64,000 nt of DNA from positions 15,271,684 through 15,335,683 of the forward strand of contig CM064663.1 in the NCBI GenBank assembly GCA_032717465.1, written 5' to 3'. The stretch is from Coenobita brevimanus. Taxonomy: Eukaryota > Arthropoda > Malacostraca > Decapoda > Coenobitidae. Under the pieces are notes generated by a model. That model worked only from the letters and a program-made list of their open reading frames with translations, was not told the origin of the DNA and made no database searches. Both the position numbers and the translations under genes were made by a program. Positions 34,597 to 45,269 of this stretch are shown here, in pieces; within the stretch, counting starts at the first letter, position 1; each line of letters begins with the position of its first letter.

Positions 34597-34599
34597 AGC

Positions 34600-36187
34600 A
34601 AAATTTGCATTTAGAAAGCTTAATTTTTAAACCCACATCACTAAGCTTTTGTAAGAGTAAGTCTAATTTCTTGAGATGATCCGTAATATTTTTCGCTGCG
34701 ATTATAATATCATCATGATAAACAAATATTCCTTGTCCTAAAAATCCAGACAATACGTAATTCATAAGACGCTGGAATGTGCCTGGGGCTGTCCTCAGTC
34801 CCATCGGCATCCTTGTATATTGGTAGTGGCCTCTATTTATGGAAAAGGCATTGTATTTACGTGACTCCTCTGCAACCGGTATTTGATAATAGCCATTTAG
34901 TAGATCGATTGTTGAGAATATATTATTTTCCGGTCCAGTATTCTGTAGAACGTCGCTTAGCAATGGCATGTGAAATCGGTCTGGGATTGTGTGATTGTTT
35001 AGTTGACGGTAATCTACTACTGCACGCATTTCTCCATTTCGTTTGGGCATGAAGAATAATGGGGCATTCCACGGGGAGACTGAAGGTTCAATAATTCCAA
35101 GTTTTAACATTTCATCGACATACTGATTTGCAAGTGTACGTTGGGAGTGTGGGATGCGGTAGGCTGATACGAAAATTGGTGGTGTTTCTGGGTGCACATT
35201 AATCTTGTGATTAATCAGGTTAGTACACCCTAATTGTTCTCCGGGTAATGCTATAGTGTCCCTGTGTGTTTCCAGCAGGGTTAACAAATCATTTTCTTCA
35301 TCAAATTCACCTGAGTTAATTAAATTCTCTTTTATGCTTTCTCTATCCATAGATTTTATCTCACTTGTCACTCCAGCTATAACTATTTCCTTCACAGGGG
35401 TGGGACATTTTTCAGTATTAACTATGCAAGTCTCTTTTTTCAATTGAACTTCCCCATTCATGTGATTAATTATGAATATCTGAGTTTGCCCTTCGTCATT
35501 CATCTGACATAATGCGTTTGCTACTGACAATCCCTTTACTTTACATAATTCTTCTAAGACAAGAACAGTACTATTCCGTAATTTACTCTTTATGGTAACT
35601 TTCATGTAGGAATTAGGTGGTATAACTGAATCATTGGTGAGATGGGCTGGAAAAACTGATAAATCAGTACTGTTATCTGGGTCACTAATTCTGGAGGCTG
35701 GGGCTGGTGGTGGGAGTGGATCTATACACTCATCTGTTTGTGTATGTTTGTTTAAGCTTTTAATATTACCAATTCTTTTTGGTTCTCTTTTACTAATCGG
35801 TGATTCCTCTATGAATTCATTGTCAAAGTCTATTCCATTCATTTGTGGGAGTATAGTTATGTTCTCTGCTCTCATGCATCTTAAGCCCAGTAACATATGA
35901 GCTTTAATTGCTAAGTTTTCAACGATATAGAAAAATGCAGAGAATGGTCTTGTAGTCTCTGTGAAATTGATATTTATCCTTGTCATACCTTTTACTGTAA
36001 TTTTTTTTCCATCTACCGTGTTTAAATCGAAATCAGCTTCTTCCAGAAAAGTTACTTTCTTATTTTTAAGAATTCTATTTATTTCTTCATGTGTTATTAA
36101 GTTCACTGGAGAGCCAGTGTCTAAAAATAGGGAAACGTTTTGATCCTCACATACAGATGGTATCAAGATACACTTATTTCCCAACAT
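34600..36187 (-). pseudogene. Protease-reverse transcriptase of the Gypsy-like element
   Basis: A long open stretch with a retropepsin near its start (SLFLDTGSPVNLITHEEI, active-site D-T-G-S about residues 23-26), a poorly conserved linker, then the Gypsy RT: YRIPHSQRTLANQYVDEML, SPWNAPLFFMPKRNGE, RAVVDYRQLNNHTIPD, FSTIDLLNGYYQIPV (motif A Asp), GLRTAPGTFQRLMN and the catalytic box VYHDDIIIAA (His where Val/Ile/Leu is usual). The frame is open up to KCKFCF, after which it runs into P1. The last ~60 residues of the open frame are P1 sequence. Confidence 0.87.
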
Positions 36188-36219
36188 GCCTCCTATGTGA
36201 ATTTTAGACTTGCTTTTCT

Positions 36220-37448
36220 TTACGTTTGTTCATTTTTTGTCATGACTTGGTCTTCCCCCGATTTGAACATAGACACAATTTTTTCTACTGTTTTGCAGTT
36301 ACTGGTCCAGTGCCCTTGGCATCTATGATGCCTACAGTAAGGACCAAATCTTTGTGTCTTTTGTCTATTCTCTTTTGTTTTGATAAAGCACAATGTCCTG
36401 GTTTTGCACAATAATGACATAGAATGGACCTATCTCTTGACTGTGACCTAAGAGGTGACTTCCCATATGTAGTGTTGTTTGTGGCGCGAGATCTGCTTGG
36501 GCTGCGCAAAAACTTATGAAACTGCCTGTAGCCTGGTGTTTGTGATCGAACCCTCATCACGTTTAGTTGTTTGCTCTGCCTGCTTTCGGGTCGCGATCGA
36601 TTTTGTTATCTGTTTGGGGTCGGTGTAGATGTTTTCACAGCTGATACTGTCTCAGGTATTCTCATTCTACTAAAATGTGCGGGTGTGTCGACCACACCTG
36701 CTTTACTGCACTGCATCTCTACCTCGTTCATTAAGTCTAGTAAGCACATGCCTGGGGTGTGCGTGATCGTCTTGGCGATCTTAAGGGTCCTATCAGGTAA
36801 TTTACACAAAGCAGCTACATAACCAATCATGTCCACGACGAGGTCTGGGGACATCTTTCCGTCATCTGTTATCCAATTTGAGTTTTCCAAAGTAACTAAC
36901 AATGATCTTTTGATTGTGGAGACATCAGCAGTTATTTCACTGAGCACATGGTTTGTAGTGTGCTCCCTTACAAGATTTACAATCTTATGTAATTCTGGAA
37001 TTATAGCTGACAAGAAGTTCATACCTCCAGAAAATTTCTTCAAAAATTCAGTTTTAAATTCATCATATGTCCTAGCCTTGAGGAGCTTATCTGATCTCAA
37101 TAAATTGCTTGCTGGACATCTTTCGTTGCTTATGCAAGATGAAAAAATGGCAATTTTCTCTTGTTCATCGAGGATGTGGCGCTTGAACATTTGTTCGCAC
37201 TGACTGACCAATGAAATGACGTCAATACGATCTCTTTCTGTGCCAGAGAATTTTGGGGCAGTTTTATCTTCATGGTAAACATAAACATGAGGTGGGGAAG
37301 TTTGATCCGCGGTATTTGTTTTGTTATTCATTTTCACTGTTTGCTCTGTTAATTTAACTTGGACTTGCTTATCGTTGTGTGAGGGAATGGTGGAATAGGT
37401 TCGGCCGAAATGGTGAACCCTGTTAAGTATATTGGCATACATGTGCAA
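36220..37448 (-). pseudogene. Gag of the Gypsy-like element with zinc knuckles
   Basis: The frame 37448-36606 encodes a capsid-like region (DKTAPKFSGTERDRIDVISL, then helices with EFLKKFSGGMNF). A stop separates 36560-36285, which holds a first zinc knuckle (CHYCAKPGHCAL). A second cysteine cluster (YCRHHRCQGHWTSNC) lies in another frame (36420-36220). Gag packages the element RNA. Coding is broken at about 36600 and 36420. Confidence 0.75.
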
Positions 37449-38690
37449 GTCAGCGACAAAGTCCTCACTTGCTACGTTAGAGGGGGTTTCCCACTCATCA
37501 TCTGGAACTGACGTATTTGTTTCTTGATCTTTAGTTTGTGTTGAGTTTTGTACAATGAGTGTGTTGCCTTGGTGCTCTCCTAATTGTGAATCTGTTGTTG
37601 GAGCTAATTATTTTTCATCTGGTATTAACGTGGGTGGTGGCGAAAATATCCCTGTCATTAAGGTCTGGTGTTATGAAATACGCCTTTTGTTTATGTCTTA
37701 ACTAAATAGATGAGTAAATGAGTTGTAATGAATGATAGATAGTGAGTGTATAAGTGTATATATATATAGAAATAAATAAAGGAGTTGAATATACCTAATT
37801 TTAGGACTGAGAAGAAATGAGTAAGTATAATTTCACCCACTTGATACAGATCGGAGAGGGGTGTCGATGCAACTGTTGATCTCGGAAGAAAAATGCAGGG
37901 TTGATTGAAGATCTCTTGATAATTCTAGTGCTGGGTTGATGGACGATATTACTCAGGAAATTCCATGGCCTGGTGCTTGTGGTGGTTAACAGCTGTCACA
38001 GGCAAACCTCAGCATAGAACGTCGAATTTCCAACTCAATACTGAGGAAATAAATGAGTATGAGTAGGAGCTATGTGAATAATGAGTAATGAGTAGTGGTT
38101 GAGAAGTGCCTGGTGTCAGTCAAACGTTGCTTGGCATGGCCTTATGTCAGCAAACTTGCGTTGTGATGTCATCTCAGCAGATACACATGGTGACGTCAGC
38201 TTCCCACACTGGTAGCTGTGGTGAGTAACTGAGTAGCGATGCGTAACCTGGGTGAAGAAAGGTGAGTAAGATGCGTTATAAATGTGGTTCTGATGTTTTG
38301 CTATGTGTCTTGACCTCTGCGTCAGTGATGGAGGTAGGCGGGAGAGAGTGTTGGGGTTTTGTGTGCTTGTTGCTTTGGTCTTTCTTTTTGTAGGCTCATA
38401 GGCTTGTAGGCTGTATTTTGTAGGAATTCACTGTAGAACTGAAGCTAATCTTGTAGAGTCTCGCCTGCTTTTGTAGAAATTCACTGTTGATTTGAAGACG
38501 AGGTCCGTACTTTCGCTGCCAACCAAATGTGCCTCTCGATTCTTGTAGCAGGAGATAAAGATGAATACAGGGAGTTTATCTTGATTTATTATCTTCAGAG
38601 AAAATCTTAAGTTGAGCAGTGTATGTATTACAGAGACTGAATACACTAAGTAAGTCTAGTTGGACCCCTCTTCTTGTTCACTCTCTCCAC
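37449..38690 (-). other. Leader region of the Gypsy-like element
   Basis: 1.2 kb between the right terminal repeat and gag. I see no long coding frame and could not identify a convincing tRNA primer-binding site next to the terminal repeat. Confidence 0.5.
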
Positions 38691-39026
38691 TACCTGTCGG
38701 TTCTATAGCTAGCCTCCTTCTGAGCTCTGCTTCCTAAGTTCTGGTGTAGCAGGGGTCGTGTCACGTGTGTTACACTGTTGTTGGAATGTTCTAGAAACCT
38801 GTGTGTGAGTATGTGTGTATGTGTGTGTATGGTCACTAGGCATTGTTCGTATGCTATCTTGCTGACACACTACCTATATCATCCCCTGACTTGCTACTTC
38901 CTGTGTCTTGTCAACATTTCCTCAGTTACACTTGCAAGATCATTTCCCGTTCCCAGGCTTGCCTGGTGCTCTGTCTATCTATCTAGCTATCTATTATGAT
39001 TTGTTATTATAATATGGAGTCCTAAC
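38691..39026 (+). repeat. Terminal repeat, right copy (inverted relative to left copy)
   Basis: It is the reverse complement of 28659-29011 and ends TATGGAGTCCTAAC against the ACTACT duplication. In an ordinary LTR element this copy would have the same orientation as the left one. Confidence 0.88.
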
Positions 39027-39551
39027 ACTACTATTACTGAAGGAAACTTATGGATAAAGATTGTAGATATATATAAGTGTTATATAGTAATAGAAATATA
39101 AACTGTGAGTGTTTTTATGAATAATAAATGACAACACCAGCGGCGAACTAGCGCAAGTGGGAAGGTCATACGTCCTCGTAATTTTCATTGCTTTCACAGT
39201 GTTTTTTTTTTTTTTTTTTAATATGGATTCCAAACTATTTGAGAATCATAGAACAGTGTTTCTAGTGATTTTATCAGGCTGTGGTAATCATATTTCGGGT
39301 TGTCAGGATGTGTAAAGTGGAGACTTCGTTACCCAACTACAGAGGTCTCCACAAGTCCTACGGTACTCGACGAAGGCTCAACAAACATCCCAGGAGAAAG
39401 CTGAAGGTATGTGCCATAAGCAAATATGATTTTAATATTCTAGGACTAATAACTGATTTTTGGCAAATATTTTTAGAGAGTCTGTCGGAGCGCGAATATG
39501 CCCTCAGGTGCCGCAAGAAAAAGCAAATCAAGCCCGCGGTTAAAGGGTTAA

Positions 39552-39790
39552 TGCCACTCCTTTAAGTGTACAGCAGGTCAGCTCTGGAACTGTTTTCCTC
39601 TGTATGTATTCCCTACTGCCTATGACCTCCAATCCCTTAAAACGCAGTGTGTCCAAGCATCTTGAACAGATCCTCAATTTGGGAATCTATTAGCGTGTAT
39701 TTCTTTTGCTTAGAGGAATCAGTTTGCACACTTGAAGCTTTAATTTTTTTTCTTGCATTAAAAAAAAAGAAAAAGGAATTGCTGCAATAT
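39552..39790 (+). pseudogene. Jockey-like LINE, copy J4, right part
   Basis: It continues J4 beyond P2. The plus strand reads SSGTVF/QLWNCFPLYVFPTAYDLQ-like residues at 39580-39635 when frames are followed, equivalent to the LWNCLPLAVLPTAYDLQ block of J2. A short 3' region follows. Confidence 0.7.
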
Positions 39791-40139
39791 AGTGCATCAT
39801 ACATGGAAAATGGGTTTGTTGTGATAGTAAACTAGTATTTTTTTGTGTGCAGTTCCTCTCATGCAGTAAGAACTTAGCCAAATACGTGCTTTAGAAAAAA
39901 AAAGAAAACTACGCATGTCAGAATTGGACATGACCATAGGGATAGCTCAAGTGATCTTATGTGACACAGAAAACGTACTCGCAGAGAAAGTAAAATAAAT
40001 TGTAATGGCTAGTCATGTATAATAACCCTTGGCATTTCTTTTCTCTCTCTCATTCAACACACTGTAATGCACATTGTCACTCTAAATAAACCTGAAAAAT
40101 GGGCAAATAAACTGAGTTAGCCAAACGTATAAAGGGTGA

Positions 40140-42293
40140 TGATTCATTCATGTGGCAGTGGCTGCTGGCATTAGAGAGGAGTGTAAAGGGTAGGCGGCTG
40201 ACAGAGAATTTTCAACAGAATAAGAAAATGTTTTGGAAGGAGGTGAAAAAGGTGCGAAAGGGAGAGTCTGGGAAGGAAGAACGAGTAAAAGCAGAGGATG
40301 GGAGGATGTTAATTGAGATGGATGCAGTAAGGATGAGATGGGCGAGTATTTTGAAAGATTGTTAAATGTAGAGGAGGAAAGAGTGGCTGAGATTCTGGCG
40401 GATGGAAGGGTGCAAGGAATAAATGTGTTGGGAGAGTTGAATGATTCTTTGACCACGAAGGAGGAAGTGGAGAAGGCAGTAAAGGAGATGAAAACAGGGA
40501 AAGCTGCAGGTATGGATGGGTGTGCTGTGGAATGCCTGAGGGGTGGTGGAGTGACTATTGTTGACTGGTTAGTAAGATTGTTGAATGTGTGCTTTGAGAA
40601 AGGTATGGTGCCAATTGACTGGGCAAGTGCTTGTGTGGTCCCGTTGTATAAAGGCAAGGGTGATAAGTATGAATGTACTAGCTTTAGGGGTAAAAGTCTG
40701 TTGAGTGTTGTAGGTAAGGTGTATGGTAGAGTGTTAATTATGAGAGTTAGAGAGGGTACAGAGAGAGTGATTAGTGATGAGCAGTGTGGCTTTAGGAGAG
40801 GGAGGGGATGCGTTGATCAGGTGTTTGCTGTGAGACAAGTGTGTGAAAAGTATTTAGCGAAAGGCAAGGATGTGTTTTGGGCATTTATGGATTTAGAGAA
40901 AGCGTATGATAGAATTGATAGGGAGGCTTTGTGGACTGTTTTAAGATTGTATGGACTTGATGGTAGGTTTCTAAAAGGGGTGAAAAGTTTTTATGTAAAT
41001 AGTAGAGCGTGTGTAAGAGTGGGAAATGCTGTGAGTGATTGGTTTTCCGTGAGAGTGGGGCTGCGACAGGGATGTGTGATGTCGCCTTGGTTGTTTAATA
41101 TTTACATGGATGGTGTTGTAAGGGAGGTGAATGCAAGAGTTTTAGGTGGTCTGAGTCTGGTAAATGTTGATGGTGGAGATTGGAATCTGAAGCAGCTGCT
41201 GTTTGCAGATGATACTGCACTAGTGACTGATTCAGAGGAGAGATTAAGACAGTTGGTAGAGGAGTTTGGAAGGGTGTGTGAAAGGAGGAATTTGAAAGTA
41301 AATGAGAATAAGAGTAAAGTGATGAAGTGTATGAGGTTGATAGATGGTAGGGGGATGAATATAGGTTTGAATGGTGAGTTGCTTGAGGAGGTAGATTGTT
41401 TTAAATATCTAGGGTCACATGTTGCTGTGGATGGAAGAATAGATACAGAAGTGAAGTTTAGAATAAATGAAGTAGGAAAGGTGCTGGGAGGAATGAAAAA
41501 AGTGTTTAAATGTCGTTCGCTTAGAATGGATGTAAAGAGAAGGCTGTATGAGGGTGTTGTGGTACCGACTGCATTATATGGGGCTGAAACATGGAATATG
41601 GGTGTAGCAGAGAGGAAAAGTTTGAATGTAATGGAGATAAGGTGTCTGAGGAGTATGTGTGGAGTGACGCGTATGGATCGGGTGCGAAATGATGAAGTGC
41701 GAAGGAGAACTGGAGTTGTTCGGGAGATGGCTGGTAGAGTTGAGCAGAGGGTGTTGCGATGGTTTGGGCATATGGAGAGAATGGATAATGAGCGATTGAT
41801 GAAAAAGATAACTAGATCTGATGTGAGAGGTGTAAGGCTGAGAGGAAGACCACGAATAGGATGGATGGACAGTGTGAAGAGAGCACTGGATGCGAGAGGG
41901 ATGTCTGTTGAGCAAGGAAGAGTGGCTGTGCGTGACAGAAATAAATGGAGAGAAATTGTGAATGAATAAGTGATGACGCAGCCCTGAGGGGATATTCTCC
42001 CGCATTTGGTCTGATCAGCTAGTCAGGTCAGGTGCGGGTAAGGGGATGGGTCTGTTATGATGTGGCAGGGGTAAACCAGTTCTGCTGTCAGGCCCTGCTG
42101 CGGATGTCACTGATTGCATTGCGCAGTTGACCCTTGTGCGGTGTGGTGCGGTGAGGATCTGTCCGTTCTACCCTTTGGGGCTAAGATGTGAATGAATGTG
42201 TTTGAATGGATGAATAAATGGAGAGTGTCATCCTGTCTCGGCTACCTCCCTTTCCTTGGGGGAAGCAGTCTAGGTATATAGATAGATAGATAG
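40140..42293 (+). mobile_element. RTE-type LINE, copy D, 5'-truncated, intact RT
   Basis: It begins in the linker upstream of RT (QNKKMFWKEVKKVRKGESG) and ends about 320 bp after the RT stop in GATA units (42276-42293), the usual RTE tail in this window. The endonuclease is missing. One frameshift near 40345 separates the linker from the long RT frame. Confidence 0.85.
40338..41969 (+). CDS. RTE-type reverse transcriptase, 543 residues, uninterrupted
   Basis: All core RT blocks are in one frame: MKTGKAAGMDG (51-61), VVPLYKGKGD (100-109), FRGKSLLSVVGKVYGR (116-131), FRRGRGCVDQVFAVR (152-166), motif A FMDLEKAYDRID (183-194), GLRQGCVMSPWLFNIYMDG (241-259), the catalytic FADD (289-292), KYLGSHVAVDG and the C-terminal RWFGHMERMD and RLRGRPRIGW motifs. 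The enzyme would synthesise LINE cDNA at the target. The start given is the first ATG in frame; the natural protein would begin in the missing endonuclease. Lacking that domain it is not autonomous, although the frame is clean. Confidence 0.85.
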   Translation: MGEYFERLLNVEEERVAEILADGRVQGINVLGELNDSLTTKEEVEKAVKEMKTGKAAGMDGCAVECLRGGGVTIVDWLVRLLNVCFEKGMVPIDWASACVVPLYKGKGDKYECTSFRGKSLLSVVGKVYGRVLIMRVREGTERVISDEQCGFRRGRGCVDQVFAVRQVCEKYLAKGKDVFWAFMDLEKAYDRIDREALWTVLRLYGLDGRFLKGVKSFYVNSRACVRVGNAVSDWFSVRVGLRQGCVMSPWLFNIYMDGVVREVNARVLGGLSLVNVDGGDWNLKQLLFADDTALVTDSEERLRQLVEEFGRVCERRNLKVNENKSKVMKCMRLIDGRGMNIGLNGELLEEVDCFKYLGSHVAVDGRIDTEVKFRINEVGKVLGGMKKVFKCRSLRMDVKRRLYEGVVVPTALYGAETWNMGVAERKSLNVMEIRCLRSMCGVTRMDRVRNDEVRRRTGVVREMAGRVEQRVLRWFGHMERMDNERLMKKITRSDVRGVRLRGRPRIGWMDSVKRALDARGMSVEQGRVAVRDRNKWREIVNE

Positions 42294-43101
42294 TAAAGGA
42301 CAAGTCGGGGAATGAGGAGTATGAGTGTATGCGAGCACAGAATCCCTCTTTGTCCCAGGCTGGGACGAGGGCTGTGGGCTGTAACTACTAACTCGCCCTC
42401 ATACGAAAACATCCTTTCGAGACTTTCCAAATTACCTCCTACCTACCTCCACAATGCCTCCACCTACAGCCGCCCTGGAGACATTTACAATGGAAAGATG
42501 ATGGACAAATGAATAATCTGGTCCTTAACTGAAAGTTCAATATACTGTAATTATGCAGCCATGACTGTTTGAAAAAGCCTTCTTTCAAGGAAAAAATGCA
42601 TACGTGAAGGGCTAGGCTTGTAGGACCCCATAGATTCAGGGGTTAAGAATGAAGTGAGTGTAATACTTGGGTAACTACATTCTGAAGCTGTTGGTGATAA
42701 GATAAGGAACGGGAGTGGTACCAATGCTGACTGATGCCCTGTTCGGGGGACTTGAGTAGATCTACTCTTTTTGTAGACTGGTACTGTAGGACAGGTAGCG
42801 CTGGCAATTTATTTAAGATTTTGAATAGATACTCTCTGTGAGGCACAAGAAACGAAAAAGGGTTGCGTGAGTTGAGATGAATGATTAGAAAAGTTTAGAA
42901 TGTTTAAATGCTGAAGAAGTGTGGGTGTAGTACATAAGGTCAAGATTAATATAAACATGGCATAGGATTTAATCAATTTTATTTTTATAGCAAATAAAAA
43001 AAAGGTAAACATATGCCACTTTCAACTACGTGGCGTCCTACAAAAAACTACAAATCAAAATTTGGCATTAGAGGTACGTACTTGGTTGCTGAATAACTTA
43101 C
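42294..43101. other. Intronic DNA next to IR exon b
   Basis: No gene or repeat was recognised. This is the 5' end, in gene direction, of the 39.4-kb IR intron. Confidence 0.5.
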
Positions 43102-43337
43102 CGTTTGTCAGATGCTGAGGTTTCATCATTTACAACCAAGGTGTTCATCATGGAAAATGTCCAGTGAGAAACAAGTAGAGCCCCGAGGTCTTTCTTGAGC
43201 AAGCGAGTGACCACCATGAGCCTCGTTGACCATACCAGGAGGCGGCCATTAAGGGACCAATCGGCGAAGGCTGTGAGGAAGGCTGGGTCGTCACTCACCA
43301 CCACCACCATCACGCACCACGACACCTGCCGCAGCTG
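43102..43337 (-). CDS. Ionotropic receptor (IR) gene, exon b
   Basis: 236 nt from an acceptor ending GTCAG (a second AG three bases on would give 43334) to the donor CG|GTAAGT. It enters in phase 0 and ends in phase 2, as exon c requires. The peptide includes VVVVSDDPAFLTAFADWSL, GRLLVWSTRLMVVTRL and ALLVSHWTFSMMNTLVVN, a run typical of the amino-terminal domain of arthropod IRs, with a Rossmann-like strand-helix pattern. It is extracellular. The frame continuing past the donor is intronic. Confidence 0.92.
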
Positions 43338-43711
43338 CTGACATCACCATGGTACAGGTTAGCTGTGTGACCTACCTGCCTCAGCAATAATGAAACTGAC
43401 CAACCCACCTCAGCATTAATGTGAAAATAACCTACCTATCTCAGCAGTGTAGTGAGTGACCAAGCTGCCTCTGCACTAATGTGAAAGTGACCCATAAGAC
43501 TCACCAGTAATGTGAGAATAACCTACCCACCTCATCAGTAATGCGAGAGTGAACTACCCTCTTAAGCTGTAATGTGCGAGTGGTGAACCCACCTCAGTGG
43601 TAATGAGGGAATACCTGACAGCCTCAAGAGTTATGTGAGAGTGACCTACCCGCCACAACAGAAGTGTTAGAGTGACCTTCCCACCTGAGCAAAAATGTAA
43701 GAGTTACCTAC
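43338..43711. repeat. 30-31-bp minisatellite filling the IR intron between exons a and b
   Basis: About eleven diverged units from 43371, each close to CCTACCCACCTCAGCAGTAA then TGTGAGAGTGA. The last unit runs into the splice donor of exon a: the donor, read on the plus strand as GTTACCTACCTG, is the start of a repeat unit. Confidence 0.85.
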
Positions 43712-43828
43712 CTGACGAGCCTGGCTGACCACCGGGGAGAGCTGTACCTGCGTCACGTTGGTGTTCTGGCCGTACACACCCACCTCGAAGATACCCACAC
43801 CCTGTGTCGCTCCAACATCACCAATACT
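43712..43828 (-). CDS. Ionotropic receptor (IR) gene, exon a
   Basis: Exactly 39 codons between acceptor TTTTTATTAG and donor CAG|GTAGGT, phase 0 at both ends. It encodes SIGDVGATQGVGIFEVGVYG, then QNTNVTQVQLSPVVSQARQ. The GVGIFEV.VYGQNTN segment precedes the VVVVSDDP strand in IR amino-terminal domains. An N-x-T site (NVT) is present. Upstream exons with the signal peptide were not identified to the right. Confidence 0.9.
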
Positions 43829-43928
43829 CTAATAAAAAGCAGTATATAATTATGTAGTGTAAATTAGTTTTCATAGGGTTAAGGTGCCGGCGAGGAAAGT
43901 GTAATATTACTTTAAAATTTCCTCTTAA

Positions 43929-45220
43929 TTATCTATCTGTCTATATCCAGCCGTCTCAATCCCACAAGGGAAGGCAACAAACAAATCAGTTCCATGTCGC
44001 TCTGTTCCTGGCCATTTTGCTGACTTCCCCCAGCTCTAACCTCCTCTCTCATATACCCCTCCACTCCATCCCTTCATCTCATGCTTGGTCTCTCCCTTCC
44101 TCTTCCCCCTCTCCACCTCACTCACATACACTCTCCTCATGAGGCTCTCATTCCCCATCTTCTCCACGTGGCCAAACAACCTCAGTGTATTTCGCCTAAC
44201 GCTTTTCATCCCATCCATATACACACCAGTATGCTCCTTCGCTTCCATATTTGTCAGTCTGTCATTCCATGTAACTCCACATGCTCCTATCAAATAACTA
44301 ATTTTCGCTGTTCTCACTCTTGATTTGTGCCTTTCCAGCAATGTTCAAGCTTCACTTCCATGTGTTAATGTTGATAACAATCCTATCATGCAGAGGCTTT
44401 TTTATCTCCATGTCCACTTCCCTATTCCATATCACCGCTTTCTAAGAATCAGGGACATTCATTACCTGTTGTACCTTTTCATGGGCTTCGTCCTCCAAAT
44501 TTCCATTATTACTCAACACACTACCCAACTACTTAAATAAACTCACACTTTCCATTTAATCATCATCCAGCCTCACTGTGCATTCAGTGACTTCTTTTCT
44601 CATGAAGACCACAACTTTACTTTTCCCTGCATTCGCCTTTAGATTCCGTTTCTTACACATTCTCCCAAACTCAGTCACCAAGCTTTGTAATTCCCCTTCG
44701 TCGCCATTTAACAATACAGTATTATCTCCAGACAATAGAACAGGAAATTTCCAAACGCTGCAATTTCTCATCAGGACCTCTCTAACATCCACTGCCACAC
44801 TTTATATCTCTTTTATAACTCCATCCATATACAGATTGAACTACCATTGATACATGATAAGTCTTTGTTTCAATCCAACATCTAATCAGAAAAAAATAAT
44901 CAGTTCACCATTCACACGTACTGCAGCCTTAGCGCCTTCATTCATACTCTTCACGGCATTCAACAGCTTTCCACTTACAGTACTCCATATATTCTTAGTA
45001 TTTTCCACATTCCTAGTCCATCCACTCAGCCATATGCTTTCTCCAGATCGATGGAGGGCATATACAACTTCTTTCTCTTTTTAGAAACTTTTCCACTGAA
45101 GATCGTAGGACGAATGTCTGATTTACACAACCTGACCTCCTCCTAAAACCTCCCTTTCTTCTCTAACTCATTCCTCTGTTATTTCCCTAACTCTGTCAGT
45201 GAGAATCCCACCACATTTGC
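43929..45220 (-). mobile_element. RTE-type LINE, copy E, decayed
   Basis: On the minus strand the RT is read from about 45200 to 44036, then a short tail with ATAGACAGATAGAT (plus strand 43929-43946). Coding pieces include LRLFGHVEKMGNESLMRRVY (44341-44036) and WKFPVLLSGDNTVLL (44798-44556), where the catalytic FADD has become SGDN. Frameshifts and stops occur throughout. The 5' end is truncated inside RT. Confidence 0.8.
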
Positions 45221-45269
45221 GACTTAATACTAGGTGGTGTGGTTTTGTTCATACCAAGTCAACAGGTCA

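Larger units (their letters stand above)
28659..39026 (-). mobile_element. Env-bearing Gypsy-like retroelement with inverted terminal repeats
   Basis: Minus-strand order is gag (37448-36220), protease-RT (36187-34600), RNase H-integrase (32810-30878) and env (30582-28957). A 6-bp duplication ACTACT flanks it (28653-28658 and 39027-39032), and comparison with P1 shows the target site intact apart from the insert. The ends read GTTAGGACTCCATATTATAA inward from both sides. The two ~340-350-bp terminal repeats are in opposite orientation, unlike ordinary LTRs. All genes carry breaks. A piggyBac-type element (P1) sits in pol. Confidence 0.8.
27393..39551 (+). mobile_element. Non-coding piggyBac-type element P2, split by a Gypsy-like insertion
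   Basis: Left part 27393-28658 is a diverged direct copy of P1's left part, and right part 39027-39551 of P1's right part. TTAA flanks both outer ends (27393-27396 and 39548-39551). The outer ends read TTAACCCCTTAACAGCAGGG and, reverse-complemented, TTAACCCTTTAACCGCGGGC. Without the Gypsy-like insert it would be about 1.78 kb. No transposase remnant was seen in it. Confidence 0.82.

Noticed and set aside
36606..37448. Host protein-coding gene
   Set aside because: Position directly upstream of zinc knuckles, protease and RT, and its helical composition, fit Gag of the Gypsy-like element.
28659..39026. Polinton/Maverick or DIRS element
   Set aside because: The inverted ends and 6-bp duplication fit, but there is no polymerase B, capsid, ATPase or tyrosine recombinase. 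The genes are Gypsy gag-pro-RT-RNase H-integrase-env.
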